Of a DNA stretch of 64,000 nucleotides, positions 33,449 to 42,022 are shown piece by piece. The DNA lies in assembly GCF_027920805.1 (NCBI RefSeq), contig NZ_JANWOI010000003.1, forward strand, positions 248,001-312,000, read 5' to 3'. The notes beneath the pieces were generated by a model, which saw only the letters and a program-made list of their open reading frames with translations, was not told the origin of the DNA and did no database searches. This stretch comes from Govania unica (lineage in GTDB: Bacteria > Pseudomonadota > Alphaproteobacteria > Sphingomonadales > Govanellaceae). Made by a program: the position numbers and the translations under genes. The stretch's first letter is position 1. Each line of letters starts with the position of its first letter.

Positions 33449-34996
33449 TCAGGCCGTCAGAGAGAGTTTGCCCGCCGCTTTGACGCGGATACGGACAGCA
33501 CCGCCCGGAACATAGGCGAGCGGAATTTCTTCGAGATCGAGCACGCTGACGGTGCCCGGCGCTGCTCCGGCGTCGATTGTGGCGCGGATGGCTTTGTCGC
33601 GGGCATCGGCCAGGGAATTTTCGCGGCCGGTTTTGGCATAGTAATAGACGTGATCCACTTCGCCGCCGACCTGCGCGATGGCGGCGCCGATGGCGTTGGC
33701 GACCGAGGCGAATTCCGGCACGATCATGTCGGAGACTCCGGCGATCGGGCGCGAGATCAGCACCGCGCCGCCGCCGACCAGAATAAGCGGCATCTCAGCG
33801 GCGCTGGTTTTCATACGGTCGATGCCTTCTTCGACGATGCGGTGAATGCGGGCGACCGCCGTCTCCACAAGCGCGGGCGGCAGATGGCTGACGCGCGCGG
33901 CCTCCCCGATGTCGGCGTAGCCTGCGGCCACGGCGATGTCCGTGGCGGTCAGGCTGTCGCCACCGAACACCAGCGCTTTTTCGCTGAGGCGGAAGCCGAC
34001 CGATTGCGGGCCGATGACGGACGGGTCTTGCGGTGACACCAGGCTGCCGCCGCCGAGGCCGATGGCGAAGATATCGGGCATGCGGAAATTGGTGCGCACG
34101 CCGCCGATGTCCACCGTGACCGAAGATTCACGCGGAAAGCCGTTCGCGAGCAAGCCGATATCCGTCGTGGTGCCGCCGATATCGACCACAAGGGCGTCCT
34201 TGATGCCGGACAGATAGGCCGCGCCGCGCATGCTGTTGGTGGGGCCGGAGGCAAAGGTCAGGACCGGATATTTTTCGACGAACTCCGCGCTCATCAAGGT
34301 ACCGTCGTTCTGGCTGATGAAGAATGGCGCGGTGATCTTGAGATCGAGCAGGGCTTTGCGGAACGAGGTCACCACCTTGGTGGAGAGATCCGCAAGGCTC
34401 GCATTCATCACGGCGGCGTTTTCGCGTTCGAGGAGACCGAGCCGCCCGATTTTATGAGACTGGGTGATGCGCACATCGGGAATGATATCGCGCAGGATGG
34501 CTTCGGCGCGGTCTTCCATATGACCATTGACCGGCGAGAACAGGGCGGAGATGGCAACGGTTGAAATGCCGCGGGCCCGGAAGGCGCGGGCGGCGTCTGC
34601 GATGGCTGTTTCATCGAGCGCACTGTTGATGCGGCCGTCATATTGATAGCCGCCCCGAACCATGAAGACATGGTCGCCGATGGCGGCGTGAAGATCGGCG
34701 GGCCAATCCACGAGTGGTGGCAACCCGCGCGTGGCGGGAAGTGCGATGCGGATGATGCCGACGGGCAGCAGATGACGGCGTTCGACAAAGGCGTTGGTGA
34801 AATGTGTGGTGCCGATCATCACGCATTCGATGTCTGCGGGCGACACTTTGGACTGGGTGAGAATTTCAGTGATGGCGGTGATGATGCCGCTTGAGACGTT
34901 ATCGGTGGTTGCCGTCTTGCGCCAGGCCCGAACGCGCCGCCCATCCATAAGGACTGCGTCCGTGTTGGTGCCGCCGACGTCGATTCCGATCCGCAT
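33449..34996 (-). CDS. Hydantoinase/oxoprolinase family protein (short HyuA form)
   Basis: A 515-residue protein of the ATP-using hydantoinase A/oxoprolinase fold. Both ATP-binding motifs are present: RIGIDVGGTNTDAVLMDG at the N-terminus and ALVVDIGGTTTDIGLL in the middle; GLGGGSLVSPQDPSVIGPQS is the third typical loop. It is shorter than the ~690-residue HyuA at 53392 and has no HyuB beside it. This short class is the one usually paired with DUF917. Probable role: ATP-dependent opening of a cyclic imide or amide; substrate unknown. Confidence 0.88.
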   Translation of the reverse strand: MRIGIDVGGTNTDAVLMDGRRVRAWRKTATTDNVSSGIITAITEILTQSKVSPADIECVMIGTTHFTNAFVERRHLLPVGIIRIALPATRGLPPLVDWPADLHAAIGDHVFMVRGGYQYDGRINSALDETAIADAARAFRARGISTVAISALFSPVNGHMEDRAEAILRDIIPDVRITQSHKIGRLGLLERENAAVMNASLADLSTKVVTSFRKALLDLKITAPFFISQNDGTLMSAEFVEKYPVLTFASGPTNSMRGAAYLSGIKDALVVDIGGTTTDIGLLANGFPRESSVTVDIGGVRTNFRMPDIFAIGLGGGSLVSPQDPSVIGPQSVGFRLSEKALVFGGDSLTATDIAVAAGYADIGEAARVSHLPPALVETAVARIHRIVEEGIDRMKTSAAEMPLILVGGGAVLISRPIAGVSDMIVPEFASVANAIGAAIAQVGGEVDHVYYYAKTGRENSLADARDKAIRATIDAGAAPGTVSVLDLEEIPLAYVPGGAVRIRVKAAGKLSLTA

Positions 34997-35100
34997 AATA
35001 TAAGGTCTTTCGTTTGGGGTCTGATGTCAGCGTCTCCCAAAGGATGCGGTGATGCAAAGCCTACCAAGAGTAGCGAACGGGAAAAAATGAGGAGGTGCAC

Positions 35101-35166
35101 GTGTTGCGAGCAAATCTGACAACACCACTCGATCAGGTAGGTTTTTGGGAAAATATCTATATATAA
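35101..35166 (+). CDS. Possible 21-residue peptide ORF
   Basis: In the 190-base gap between the regulator and the hydantoinase gene, GAGGAGG (35089-35095) stands five bases before a GTG that opens a 21-codon frame ending TAA (MLRANLTTPLD...). The ribosome site is better than that of many real genes here, but the frame is short, on the strand opposite both neighbours, and could be chance. Otherwise this gap shows only a 7-bp inverted repeat (GATCTGA/TCAGATC, 35173-35193) at the end of the regulator gene. Confidence 0.2.
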   Translation: MLRANLTTPLDQVGFWENIYI

Positions 35167-35186
35167 CAGTTCGATCTGAGATTTGA

Positions 35187-37907
35187 TCAGATCAGGCCGT
35201 GGCGCTTGGCGGCTTGTACGGCTTCGGTCCGGGAGGACACGGACAACTTGGAATAGACATTTTTCAGATGATATTTAACGGTATTTTCGGTCAGGGTGAG
35301 GGCGCGGCCGATCAGTTTGTCGGATTGACCGAGGGCCAGTTGACGCAGAACCTGAACTTCGCGCGGCGACAGGGCGGTGTAACTTTTTGACGCGCGCGAG
35401 CCCACGTCGAGCACGGCGAGAATGTCGGCGGCATGGCTGCGTGCGGTTATGTCGCTGTGGCTGTTGAGCAGATACTGTTTGAGGAGCGGCACCATGGCGG
35501 CGCCTTCTTCGTGGAACATGCGCTGATAGCCAGAGCGCGCCGACAGCGCGAGGACCGTGCCGAGATGGCCGAGCGCGGTTTCGGTGTCCTTAAGATCGGC
35601 GAAAGCGAGCGCGGTGAGCGTTCCGATGCGGATCGAGGAGCGCACATGACGCCGGGCACGCAGGCGTTGCAACTGCGGCGGAAGGATGATGGCGAGTTTG
35701 GCCGCCTCGCCCTGGCGGAGGGCGAGACGGGCGAGAGCGGTGAGCACGGCTTCTTCTTCGCGCCAGAGCGAGCTTTGGTGCGGCGTCTCGGGGCTGAGGA
35801 CGAGACCGCCTGCGTGAGCGGCGGCGGCGGCCTCGTCCGTGAAACCCGAGAGTGCGAGGCAACTGACGCGGGTGGCGTCGAGCAGGGGCTTCAGGCCCGG
35901 TATATGGCGTTCGCTCGCCATATGCCAGGCGCTGTCGATCTGGTTGAGCGCGGCGTCGAGGCCCTGGGACGCAAGCGCGGTCATGGTGTTGGTGACATGC
36001 TGGGCGGCATAGATATCGTACCAGCCTTCGGAATGGCGCAGCTGATCGCCGTTGCTGCGCAGACGCCGTTCGGCCAACGGCAGATTGTTGCTTTCATAGG
36101 CGAGCTCGGCGAGGAGCGTGTTCAACTGCATGTTTTTGGGACGGTCATCGGTGAAATGCTTGCGGGCGATGGCTTGGGCGCGGCCATAGGACGTCTCGGC
36201 CGCATCGGCCATGCCTTGGGCCATATTGATGACGCCGAGATGGAGGTGGCTGTAAAACTCGCCATGAAACAAGCCGGCCTGGCGGTAATGATCAATGGCC
36301 TCATGGGAGGCGGCGACGGCGCGATCGAACAGCCCGCGCTGAACGCAGGAAATGCACAACAGGTTTTTGACATGGGCCTGGAACACATGATCATCGCCTG
36401 AAATGCTGTGCACCGTGCGCTCATAGGCATCGAGATAGGCATCGCTGGCCGCACGGCCTTCATTGAACATCAATGTCGATTCCACCACCAGCCCGTCAAG
36501 CCGCAGGATCGCGGGATCACCGCCCGAGGCGTCGAAGGTGAAATCCTGCGTGTCTGTGCGCACCGTTTCAAAAAGACGGCGGGTGGCGGCATTGGCGCCA
36601 TCTTTTGCCAGCACCAGAGCGCGCAGCAGCTTGAGACGGGGAAAGCGGGCGAGAAGATCGTCGGACAACAGTTCGTCAATGGCCTTGAGGCGGGCGAAGC
36701 CGTGGCGAATCCAGATCTGCAGCGCGCCCGCCTCGACCACAAGCTGGCCGGCGAGATCGAGATCGCCCGCGAGCAGGGCGTGGCGGAGCGCGCGCGGCAG
36801 ATGCTGACCCTGGGCATGCCAGAGGGCGGCGGCGCGGTGAATCTCCGTCTGCCGGGCCGGGGGCAAGGAGCTGAAGGCGGCCGAGAGCGTCTCACGAATG
36901 ATGGGATGCAGGCGATAGGCCCCGACATCGCGGTCGACGCTGATCAGGAAGGGCTTGAGGCTTTCGGTTTCAAGGAGCGCGCGCCAGCCGTCGCTGTGGC
37001 CAAGCACACGTTCGACCGCGCCGAGACTGAGACGATCCAGAATCGAGGCCTCGATCAGGAAATCATGCAGGGGACGCGGCAGGACAGCGAAGATCTGTTC
37101 CGATAAATAGGCGGAAATATCTTCATGGGCCGGGCTGAGCGAAAGCGATCGTGTGGGATGTGTCGAACCGCGCAGCAGTTGAAGCGCCACCGGCCAGCCT
37201 TCGGTCTGGCGGTCGATGTTGCTCAGATCCTGACGGCTCAGCTGCGGTCCGAACAGTTCGCTGATCTCGTCCTGGGTAAACCGCAGTTCGGTGGCGCGCA
37301 GTTCGGCCAGCAGCCCTTGCGCCCGCAGGGTGGCGAGGGGCAATGGTGGTACACGGCGGGCGGCGATCACGAGGCGCAGGTTTTCAGGGGCCCAGCGCAA
37401 CAGCGGGGTCATGATGGTTTCGACCGTGGGGCCGGGGAGATGTTCGACCTCATCCAGCATCAGGACGGTTTCCACGCCGTCACTCGCAATGCTGTTCAGC
37501 AGCTGACGCAGGCGATGTTTGGCCGTCGCCTCGTCAAGAATGGCGGTTTTGATGAGGTCGGGGGCCAGTTTGACGCCGGCGCGGCGCAGGCTGTGCAAAA
37601 AGCAGGTGACAAGATCGCCGGGATTGCCATCGTCATCATCAAGCGACAGCCAGGCGACCCGGCGACCGCGCTTTAAAAGCCGGTCGCGCCATTGACCGAG
37701 CAACGTGCTTTTGCCATAGCCCGCAGGGGCCGTGAGCAGCACCAGGCGGCGTTTTTGCAGGCTGTCGAGGGAGTCGAGCAGAGCATCGCGCGTGAGAAGA
37801 CGCGTTTGCTGCACCATGGGCGCAAATTTGGCCACGGCCACCCCGCCGGACTGAGCGGCGAAAGGTTGCGCACTGGATTTCTCCCCAGCCGTTCCTTTTT
37901 GTTTCAC
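35187..37907 (-). CDS. MalT-like LuxR family transcriptional regulator (ATP-dependent, STAND type)
   Basis: A 906-residue MalT-type activator. After ~35 residues the NTPase begins, with Walker A APAGYGKSTLLGQW and Walker B-like VLMLDEVEHL; a sensor and winged-helix region and a long helical repeat region follow. The C-terminal LuxR helix-turn-helix is LSPREVQVLRQLALGQ...IGRALTLTENTVKYHLKNVY. The start is GTG 37907, with AGGGGG upstream; later Met codons (MVQQTRLL) are possible. It lies upstream of, and on the same strand as, the HyuA-TonB-NCS1-racemase-DUF917 genes and is their likely activator, probably responding to a small inducer and ATP. Confidence 0.88.
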   Translation of the reverse strand: MKQKGTAGEKSSAQPFAAQSGGVAVAKFAPMVQQTRLLTRDALLDSLDSLQKRRLVLLTAPAGYGKSTLLGQWRDRLLKRGRRVAWLSLDDDDGNPGDLVTCFLHSLRRAGVKLAPDLIKTAILDEATAKHRLRQLLNSIASDGVETVLMLDEVEHLPGPTVETIMTPLLRWAPENLRLVIAARRVPPLPLATLRAQGLLAELRATELRFTQDEISELFGPQLSRQDLSNIDRQTEGWPVALQLLRGSTHPTRSLSLSPAHEDISAYLSEQIFAVLPRPLHDFLIEASILDRLSLGAVERVLGHSDGWRALLETESLKPFLISVDRDVGAYRLHPIIRETLSAAFSSLPPARQTEIHRAAALWHAQGQHLPRALRHALLAGDLDLAGQLVVEAGALQIWIRHGFARLKAIDELLSDDLLARFPRLKLLRALVLAKDGANAATRRLFETVRTDTQDFTFDASGGDPAILRLDGLVVESTLMFNEGRAASDAYLDAYERTVHSISGDDHVFQAHVKNLLCISCVQRGLFDRAVAASHEAIDHYRQAGLFHGEFYSHLHLGVINMAQGMADAAETSYGRAQAIARKHFTDDRPKNMQLNTLLAELAYESNNLPLAERRLRSNGDQLRHSEGWYDIYAAQHVTNTMTALASQGLDAALNQIDSAWHMASERHIPGLKPLLDATRVSCLALSGFTDEAAAAAHAGGLVLSPETPHQSSLWREEEAVLTALARLALRQGEAAKLAIILPPQLQRLRARRHVRSSIRIGTLTALAFADLKDTETALGHLGTVLALSARSGYQRMFHEEGAAMVPLLKQYLLNSHSDITARSHAADILAVLDVGSRASKSYTALSPREVQVLRQLALGQSDKLIGRALTLTENTVKYHLKNVYSKLSVSSRTEAVQAAKRHGLI

Positions 37908-38070
37908 GAATGGGCCCCCTGGAGCCTCGGTTTCATTTGAAATTCAGTATATCCCTGAGATGATTAAATCCAAGAGCGAAAATCAATGTGGCTCATAACT
38001 CGTAAAAGATGAATTTGCATGGTTCGGCGCGGGACGGCAAAACTTCTCGGGCAGGAGGGGCAGTTTCTGC

Positions 38071-38099
38071 TTGACGGCGGCCGGTAAAAACGGCATTTG
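38071..38099 (+). promoter_or_regulatory. Candidate promoter for tRNA-Glu
   Basis: TTGACG at 38071-38076 and a weak CATTTG at 38094-38099, 17 bases apart, end 14 bases before the mature tRNA. The -35 box is good, the -10 box poor. The rest of the 205-base gap after the regulator start shows nothing clear. Confidence 0.4.
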
Positions 38100-38112
38100 A
38101 GGGGCCGTCCAA

Positions 38113-38188
38113 GTCCCCATCGTCTAGAGGCCTAGGACACCGCCCTTTCACGGCGGTAACCGGGGTTCGAATCCCCGTGGGGACGCCA
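38113..38188 (+). tRNA. tRNA-Glu (anticodon TTC)
   Basis: A complete 76-base cloverleaf with encoded CCA. Acceptor GTCCCCA (38113-38119) pairs with TGGGGAC (38178-38184), discriminator G38185. The anticodon stem CCGCC/GGCGG holds the loop CTTTCAC with anticodon TTC at 38147-38149. CGGGGTTCGAATCCCCG is the T-arm. It reads GAA and GAG. The 240 bases that follow, up to the next gene, contain a T-rich stretch but no clear terminator or gene. Confidence 0.97.
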
Positions 38189-38428
38189 CACCTTTTGCAT
38201 CAGAAGGTTTGGCAAAAAGGAATGCGCGAGACGCGTTCTGTTTTTATTTTGTATCTTGAAAATTTAGAGTGAACAGGGCTCGGGCCGCTGTTTTCTGGCA
38301 CCTTGATGTGTCGGAATGGCTATCCGTTTTCTTGATGTCATTTGTCACCTATCCTTAAAGATGGATTGTGAGCCTTGGGGGGCGCATGAAACTGTTGGGG
38401 AACGGTGAGGCATGAGGGAGGGCTCGGT

Positions 38429-39205
38429 ATGGGGTATGAGGCGCCGCTTTCTTTGGCTGGGGTGCGTGAGGTTCTTGCGCGGGACGCGGGGGACTGGCTG
38501 CTGGTCGCGGGCGGGCAGAGTTTGTTGCCGCATCTCGCGCGGCAGGCGCTGGCCGCGGATTATGTGGCGCCGGGTCGTCTTCTGGATCTTACTCGGGTTG
38601 TCGAACTGCGCGAGTGGCGGCTTGCGGATGGGGTGCTGTTTCTCGGCGCGGGGCTGACGGTGGCGGAGCTTCTGGGGCTTGAGGCTGTGCGTCGTTTGCC
38701 GGTTCTGGTGCAGGCGCTTGGTCATATCGGCAATGTCACCATTCGCAATCGGGCCACTGTGGGGGGCTGTCTGGCCTGGGCTGATGCGCGGGCGGAATTG
38801 CCGTTGGTGGCGCTGCTGTATGGCGGCACGGTGGTGACGCTGCGCGGGCGTGTGGCCATGGCGGATTTTATTCTTGGGCCAAATAAAACGGCGCTTGCGC
38901 CGGGGGATGTGATTTTGGGGCTGGAATTGCCGCTGGGCGATGAGGCCGGGGCATTTCTGGAGCTGATGCCGCGGCGGTCGTTCGGGCGCGCTGTGGTGTC
39001 GCTGGCCGGTTTGCGGACGGAACAGGGATTGCGGTTGGCGCTTGGCGGGTTGGTGGATCGGCCGGTGTGCGGGCATGGGGGGACAGAGTGGATTGATGAG
39101 GTTGCGGGGCGCTATCCGGCGCTGGGCGATCCGGTGTTTCCACTTGAGTACCGGCGCGCCATGGCGGAGCGGCTGGTTACGCGTCTGGAGGGGGTGTTGG
39201 CATGA
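38429..39205 (+). CDS. Molybdenum hydroxylase FAD-binding subunit (CoxM/XdhB type)
   Basis: The 258-residue FAD subunit of a xanthine dehydrogenase/CO dehydrogenase family enzyme. AGGQSLLPHLARQAL is the first FAD loop and IRNRATVGGCLAWADARAELP the second (usually TIGGNLAxADP in the family). The start at 38429 is preferred because GGAGGG stands 7 bases upstream; an earlier GTG at 38405 lacks this. It overlaps the iron-sulfur subunit gene by four bases (ATGA). The medium-small-large order is the typical arrangement for coxMSL-like genes; no maturation genes are present. Confidence 0.88.
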   Translation: MGYEAPLSLAGVREVLARDAGDWLLVAGGQSLLPHLARQALAADYVAPGRLLDLTRVVELREWRLADGVLFLGAGLTVAELLGLEAVRRLPVLVQALGHIGNVTIRNRATVGGCLAWADARAELPLVALLYGGTVVTLRGRVAMADFILGPNKTALAPGDVILGLELPLGDEAGAFLELMPRRSFGRAVVSLAGLRTEQGLRLALGGLVDRPVCGHGGTEWIDEVAGRYPALGDPVFPLEYRRAMAERLVTRLEGVLA

Positions 39206-39690
39206 GCGGGATGCTGTCCATAGGTTGCACGGTCAATGATCGCGAGAAGCGGGCGGAGGTGTCGCCGCTCACCACATTGGCCGGGTTGTTGCGTGATCAT
39301 CTGGGGCTGACGGCGACGCGGGTTGGTTGCGAAGAAGGGGTTTGCGGCAGCTGCACCGTTCTGATGAACGGGCAGAGCGTGCGCGCCTGTCTGACCCTTG
39401 CGGCGCAGGCGGACGGGGCGCGGATCGAGACGGCGGAAGGCTATGGCGGCGATCCGTTGTCGGTGGCCATTCAGGATGCGTTTGTCAAATATTACGGGGC
39501 GCAATGCGGGTTCTGCACCTCGGGCATGATGGCGGTCATTCGCGAATATCTGACGGATAAAAGCGTCCGCGATCACGGTGATGAAACGGTGATCCGCAAT
39601 CGCTTGAGTGCGGTGGCCTGTCGCTGCACCGGCTATCAACCCATTGTGCGGCTGGTGCAGAGTTTGGTGCGAGGTGGTCATGACTATTGA
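39202..39690 (+). CDS. Molybdenum hydroxylase [2Fe-2S] subunit (CoxS type)
   Basis: A 162-residue iron-sulfur subunit passing electrons from the Mo site to FAD. The plant-ferredoxin-like cluster motif GCEEGVCGSCTVLMNG with the later Cys in RACLT, and the second, helical cluster motif CGFCTSGMM...CRCTGYQPI, are both complete. It overlaps the gene before by four bases and the large-subunit gene after by eleven, so the three subunits are made as one translational unit. Confidence 0.93.
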   Translation: MSGMLSIGCTVNDREKRAEVSPLTTLAGLLRDHLGLTATRVGCEEGVCGSCTVLMNGQSVRACLTLAAQADGARIETAEGYGGDPLSVAIQDAFVKYYGAQCGFCTSGMMAVIREYLTDKSVRDHGDETVIRNRLSAVACRCTGYQPIVRLVQSLVRGGHDY

Positions 39691-42022
39691 TCAGTTTTCA
39701 GGGGCGGGGCAATCCTCGGCCGTCGGGCAGTCGGTACCGAACAGGAATTTGCGGCGCTTTGTCGAGGGGCACGGTCGCTATGCCGCCGATTTGAAATTGC
39801 CGGATGCTCTGGTGTTGCTGGTGGCGCGGAGCCCGGTGGCGCATGCGCGATTGATCAAGGTCGATGGGGCGCGGGCGCGGGCGCTTGATGGGGTCGAGCT
39901 GGTGCTGACCGGGGCCGATATGGCCAGGTTAGGGGCGCAGCCGTCCTTGTGGGATTTGCCGGGGCAGCAGCAATCCAACCTGAAGGCGCTGGCGGAAGAT
40001 CGGCTGCGGTATGTGGGGCAGCCCTATGCCGCTGTGGTGGCGCGGGATCTTGATACGGCGCGGCAGGCGTTGCGTCTGATCGTGCCGGAGTATGAAATGT
40101 TGCCGGTGCTGGCTGATATGGACGCCGGGCTCGCGGCCGATGCGGTGAAGCTTTATGATCATTGGCCTGACAATGTGATGGGGCGGCAGGTCTGGAAGAC
40201 GGGCGATTTTGACGCCTGTGCGGCGACGGCGGCTGTGGTGGTGAAAGACCGCTTCACGACCCAGCGTGTGCATGCCTTGTCGCTTGAGCCGCGTGGCGTG
40301 GTGGCGGTGCCGGATGCGGTTGGCAATGGTCTGACGGTCTGGGTCTCGACCCAATCGGTGCATCAGGTACGCGGCGCGCTGGCGGGCTGCCTCAATATTC
40401 CCGAGCATCATTTGCGGGTGATCGCGCCGGATGTGGGCGGGTCGTTCGGCATGAAGGCCTGCGCCTTTGGCGAGGAGACGCTGGTCGCCCTGGCCGCGTT
40501 GAAAACCGGGCGGGCGGTGCGCTGGCATGAACAGCGGGCGGAAGCCTTTGTCGCCTCGACCCATGGGCGGGATGAACGGGTGGATCTTGAGGCCGCTTTT
40601 GCGGCGGACGGGCAGCTGTTGGGCTTGCGGGCCACTGTGGTGCTGGATAAGGGAGCAGACCCTTATGCAACGTCCATGGGCACGGCCTGGATCACCGGGG
40701 CCTTGCTGACCGGGCCTTATGCGGTGGATTTGATTGATATCGAGACGCTGGCGGTGGTCACCAACAAGACGCCGACCGGGGCCTATCGCGGGTTCGGGCA
40801 GCCGGAGGCGAACTTTGCGCTGGAACGGGCGCTGGATTTGGCGGCGCATCGCCTTGGGTTGGACCGGGCGGCGATCCGGCGGCGCAATCTGGTGCCGGAA
40901 AGTGACTTGCCAAAAGCGACGCCGACCGGGATCGTGCTGGATAGCGGGAATTATGTCGGGTTGATGGATCAGACGCTGGCGCAGTTCGGTTATGAGCCGG
41001 GGCGTGTCGTGGCGACGGGGACGAAACGGCGCGGGCAGGGCTTTGCCTGTTATTCGGAGGTGACGAATTTCGGTCCCTCGGCGCTCTGTAAGATGGTCGG
41101 CGTTAATAGCGGTGGGTTTGATATTTCAAGCATCCGCATGGAACCAAGCGGGCATGTGCGGCTGTTCAGCAGTCAGACGCCCATGGGGCAGGGCATCGAG
41201 ACGGTGCTGACGCAAATCTGCGCCGACGAGCTTGGCGTGCCGCTTGAGGATGTGGAGATCAGTTGCGGGGACAGTCTGCTTGGGCCTTATACCGCCTATG
41301 GCAGTGGCGGCAGTCGTGGGGCTGGGGTTGGCGGGGCCTCGGTCATGTTGGCGACGCGGAAGCTTGCGTTGCGGCTCCGGACCTGGGGCGCGCATCTGCT
41401 TGGGGCCGATCTGGACGATGTCGTGATCAGTCAGCGTGGCGTGCAGGTGAAGGGCGAGCCGACACGGCGGGTGAGCTTTGCCGATATCGGGCGGGAAGCT
41501 TATTTCGGTGCGACGGTGCCGGAGGGGCTTGAGCTTGGACTTGAGGATCGGGCGTCTTACGATCCTCCGGGGCTTGCGGTGTCTTACGGCACGGTGGCGG
41601 TTGAGATCGAGCTTGATACCGAAACCGGCGTGGTGACGGTGGAACGCATGACTTATGGCCATGATTGCGGCATTCAGATCAATCCTGAGATCGTCGACGG
41701 ACAGGTGATCGGGGCTGCGGTGCAGGCGATCGGCGCGACGCTTTATGAGGAGCTTCATTTTGATGCGGAGGCGCGGCCGCTGATCCTCAGCATGCAGGAT
41801 TATTTTATTCCCTTTGCTGCAGATGTGCCGAATATTTCGCTGTTGCACAGATCGACGCCGACGCCTTTTTCCCCGACCGGAGTGAAGGGGGTGGGCGAAA
41901 GCGGCATTATTGCCGTGCCCGCGGCCATTGCGAGCGCGGTGCAGGATGCCATGGGCTATGACGTGGCGCTGACGACTTTGCCATTGTCGCCGCCGCGCTT
42001 GTTTGCGGCCATGAAGGGATGA
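39680..42022 (+). CDS. Molybdenum hydroxylase large subunit (xanthine dehydrogenase/CoxL family)
   Basis: A 780-residue molybdopterin-binding subunit. The aldehyde-oxidase a/b hammerhead domain is N-terminal (PNRNLRRFVEGHGRYAADLK), and the Mo-cofactor domain carries AYRGFGQPEANFALERALD, GSRGAGVGGASVML and GVKGVGESGIIAVPAAIASAV, with the catalytic Glu in GVGESG. The CO-dehydrogenase active loop (AYRCSFR) is absent, so the substrate is more likely an N-heterocycle or aldehyde. The ATG at 39680 is chosen over an in-frame codon at 39608 that would lie inside the FeS gene. Confidence 0.9.
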   Translation: MTIDQFSGAGQSSAVGQSVPNRNLRRFVEGHGRYAADLKLPDALVLLVARSPVAHARLIKVDGARARALDGVELVLTGADMARLGAQPSLWDLPGQQQSNLKALAEDRLRYVGQPYAAVVARDLDTARQALRLIVPEYEMLPVLADMDAGLAADAVKLYDHWPDNVMGRQVWKTGDFDACAATAAVVVKDRFTTQRVHALSLEPRGVVAVPDAVGNGLTVWVSTQSVHQVRGALAGCLNIPEHHLRVIAPDVGGSFGMKACAFGEETLVALAALKTGRAVRWHEQRAEAFVASTHGRDERVDLEAAFAADGQLLGLRATVVLDKGADPYATSMGTAWITGALLTGPYAVDLIDIETLAVVTNKTPTGAYRGFGQPEANFALERALDLAAHRLGLDRAAIRRRNLVPESDLPKATPTGIVLDSGNYVGLMDQTLAQFGYEPGRVVATGTKRRGQGFACYSEVTNFGPSALCKMVGVNSGGFDISSIRMEPSGHVRLFSSQTPMGQGIETVLTQICADELGVPLEDVEISCGDSLLGPYTAYGSGGSRGAGVGGASVMLATRKLALRLRTWGAHLLGADLDDVVISQRGVQVKGEPTRRVSFADIGREAYFGATVPEGLELGLEDRASYDPPGLAVSYGTVAVEIELDTETGVVTVERMTYGHDCGIQINPEIVDGQVIGAAVQAIGATLYEELHFDAEARPLILSMQDYFIPFAADVPNISLLHRSTPTPFSPTGVKGVGESGIIAVPAAIASAVQDAMGYDVALTTLPLSPPRLFAAMKG

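Noticed and set aside
35433-36401. Plus-strand frames of 322 and 232 residues opposite the MalT-like regulator, and 352 residues opposite the chemoreceptor (44500-45558)
   Set aside because: Shadows of long genes whose minus-strand products are recognisable.
38429-42022. Aerobic CO dehydrogenase (coxMSL)
   Set aside because: Subunit order fits, but the form I CO-dehydrogenase active-site loop (AYRCSFR) is missing in the large subunit and no coxDEF genes are present.
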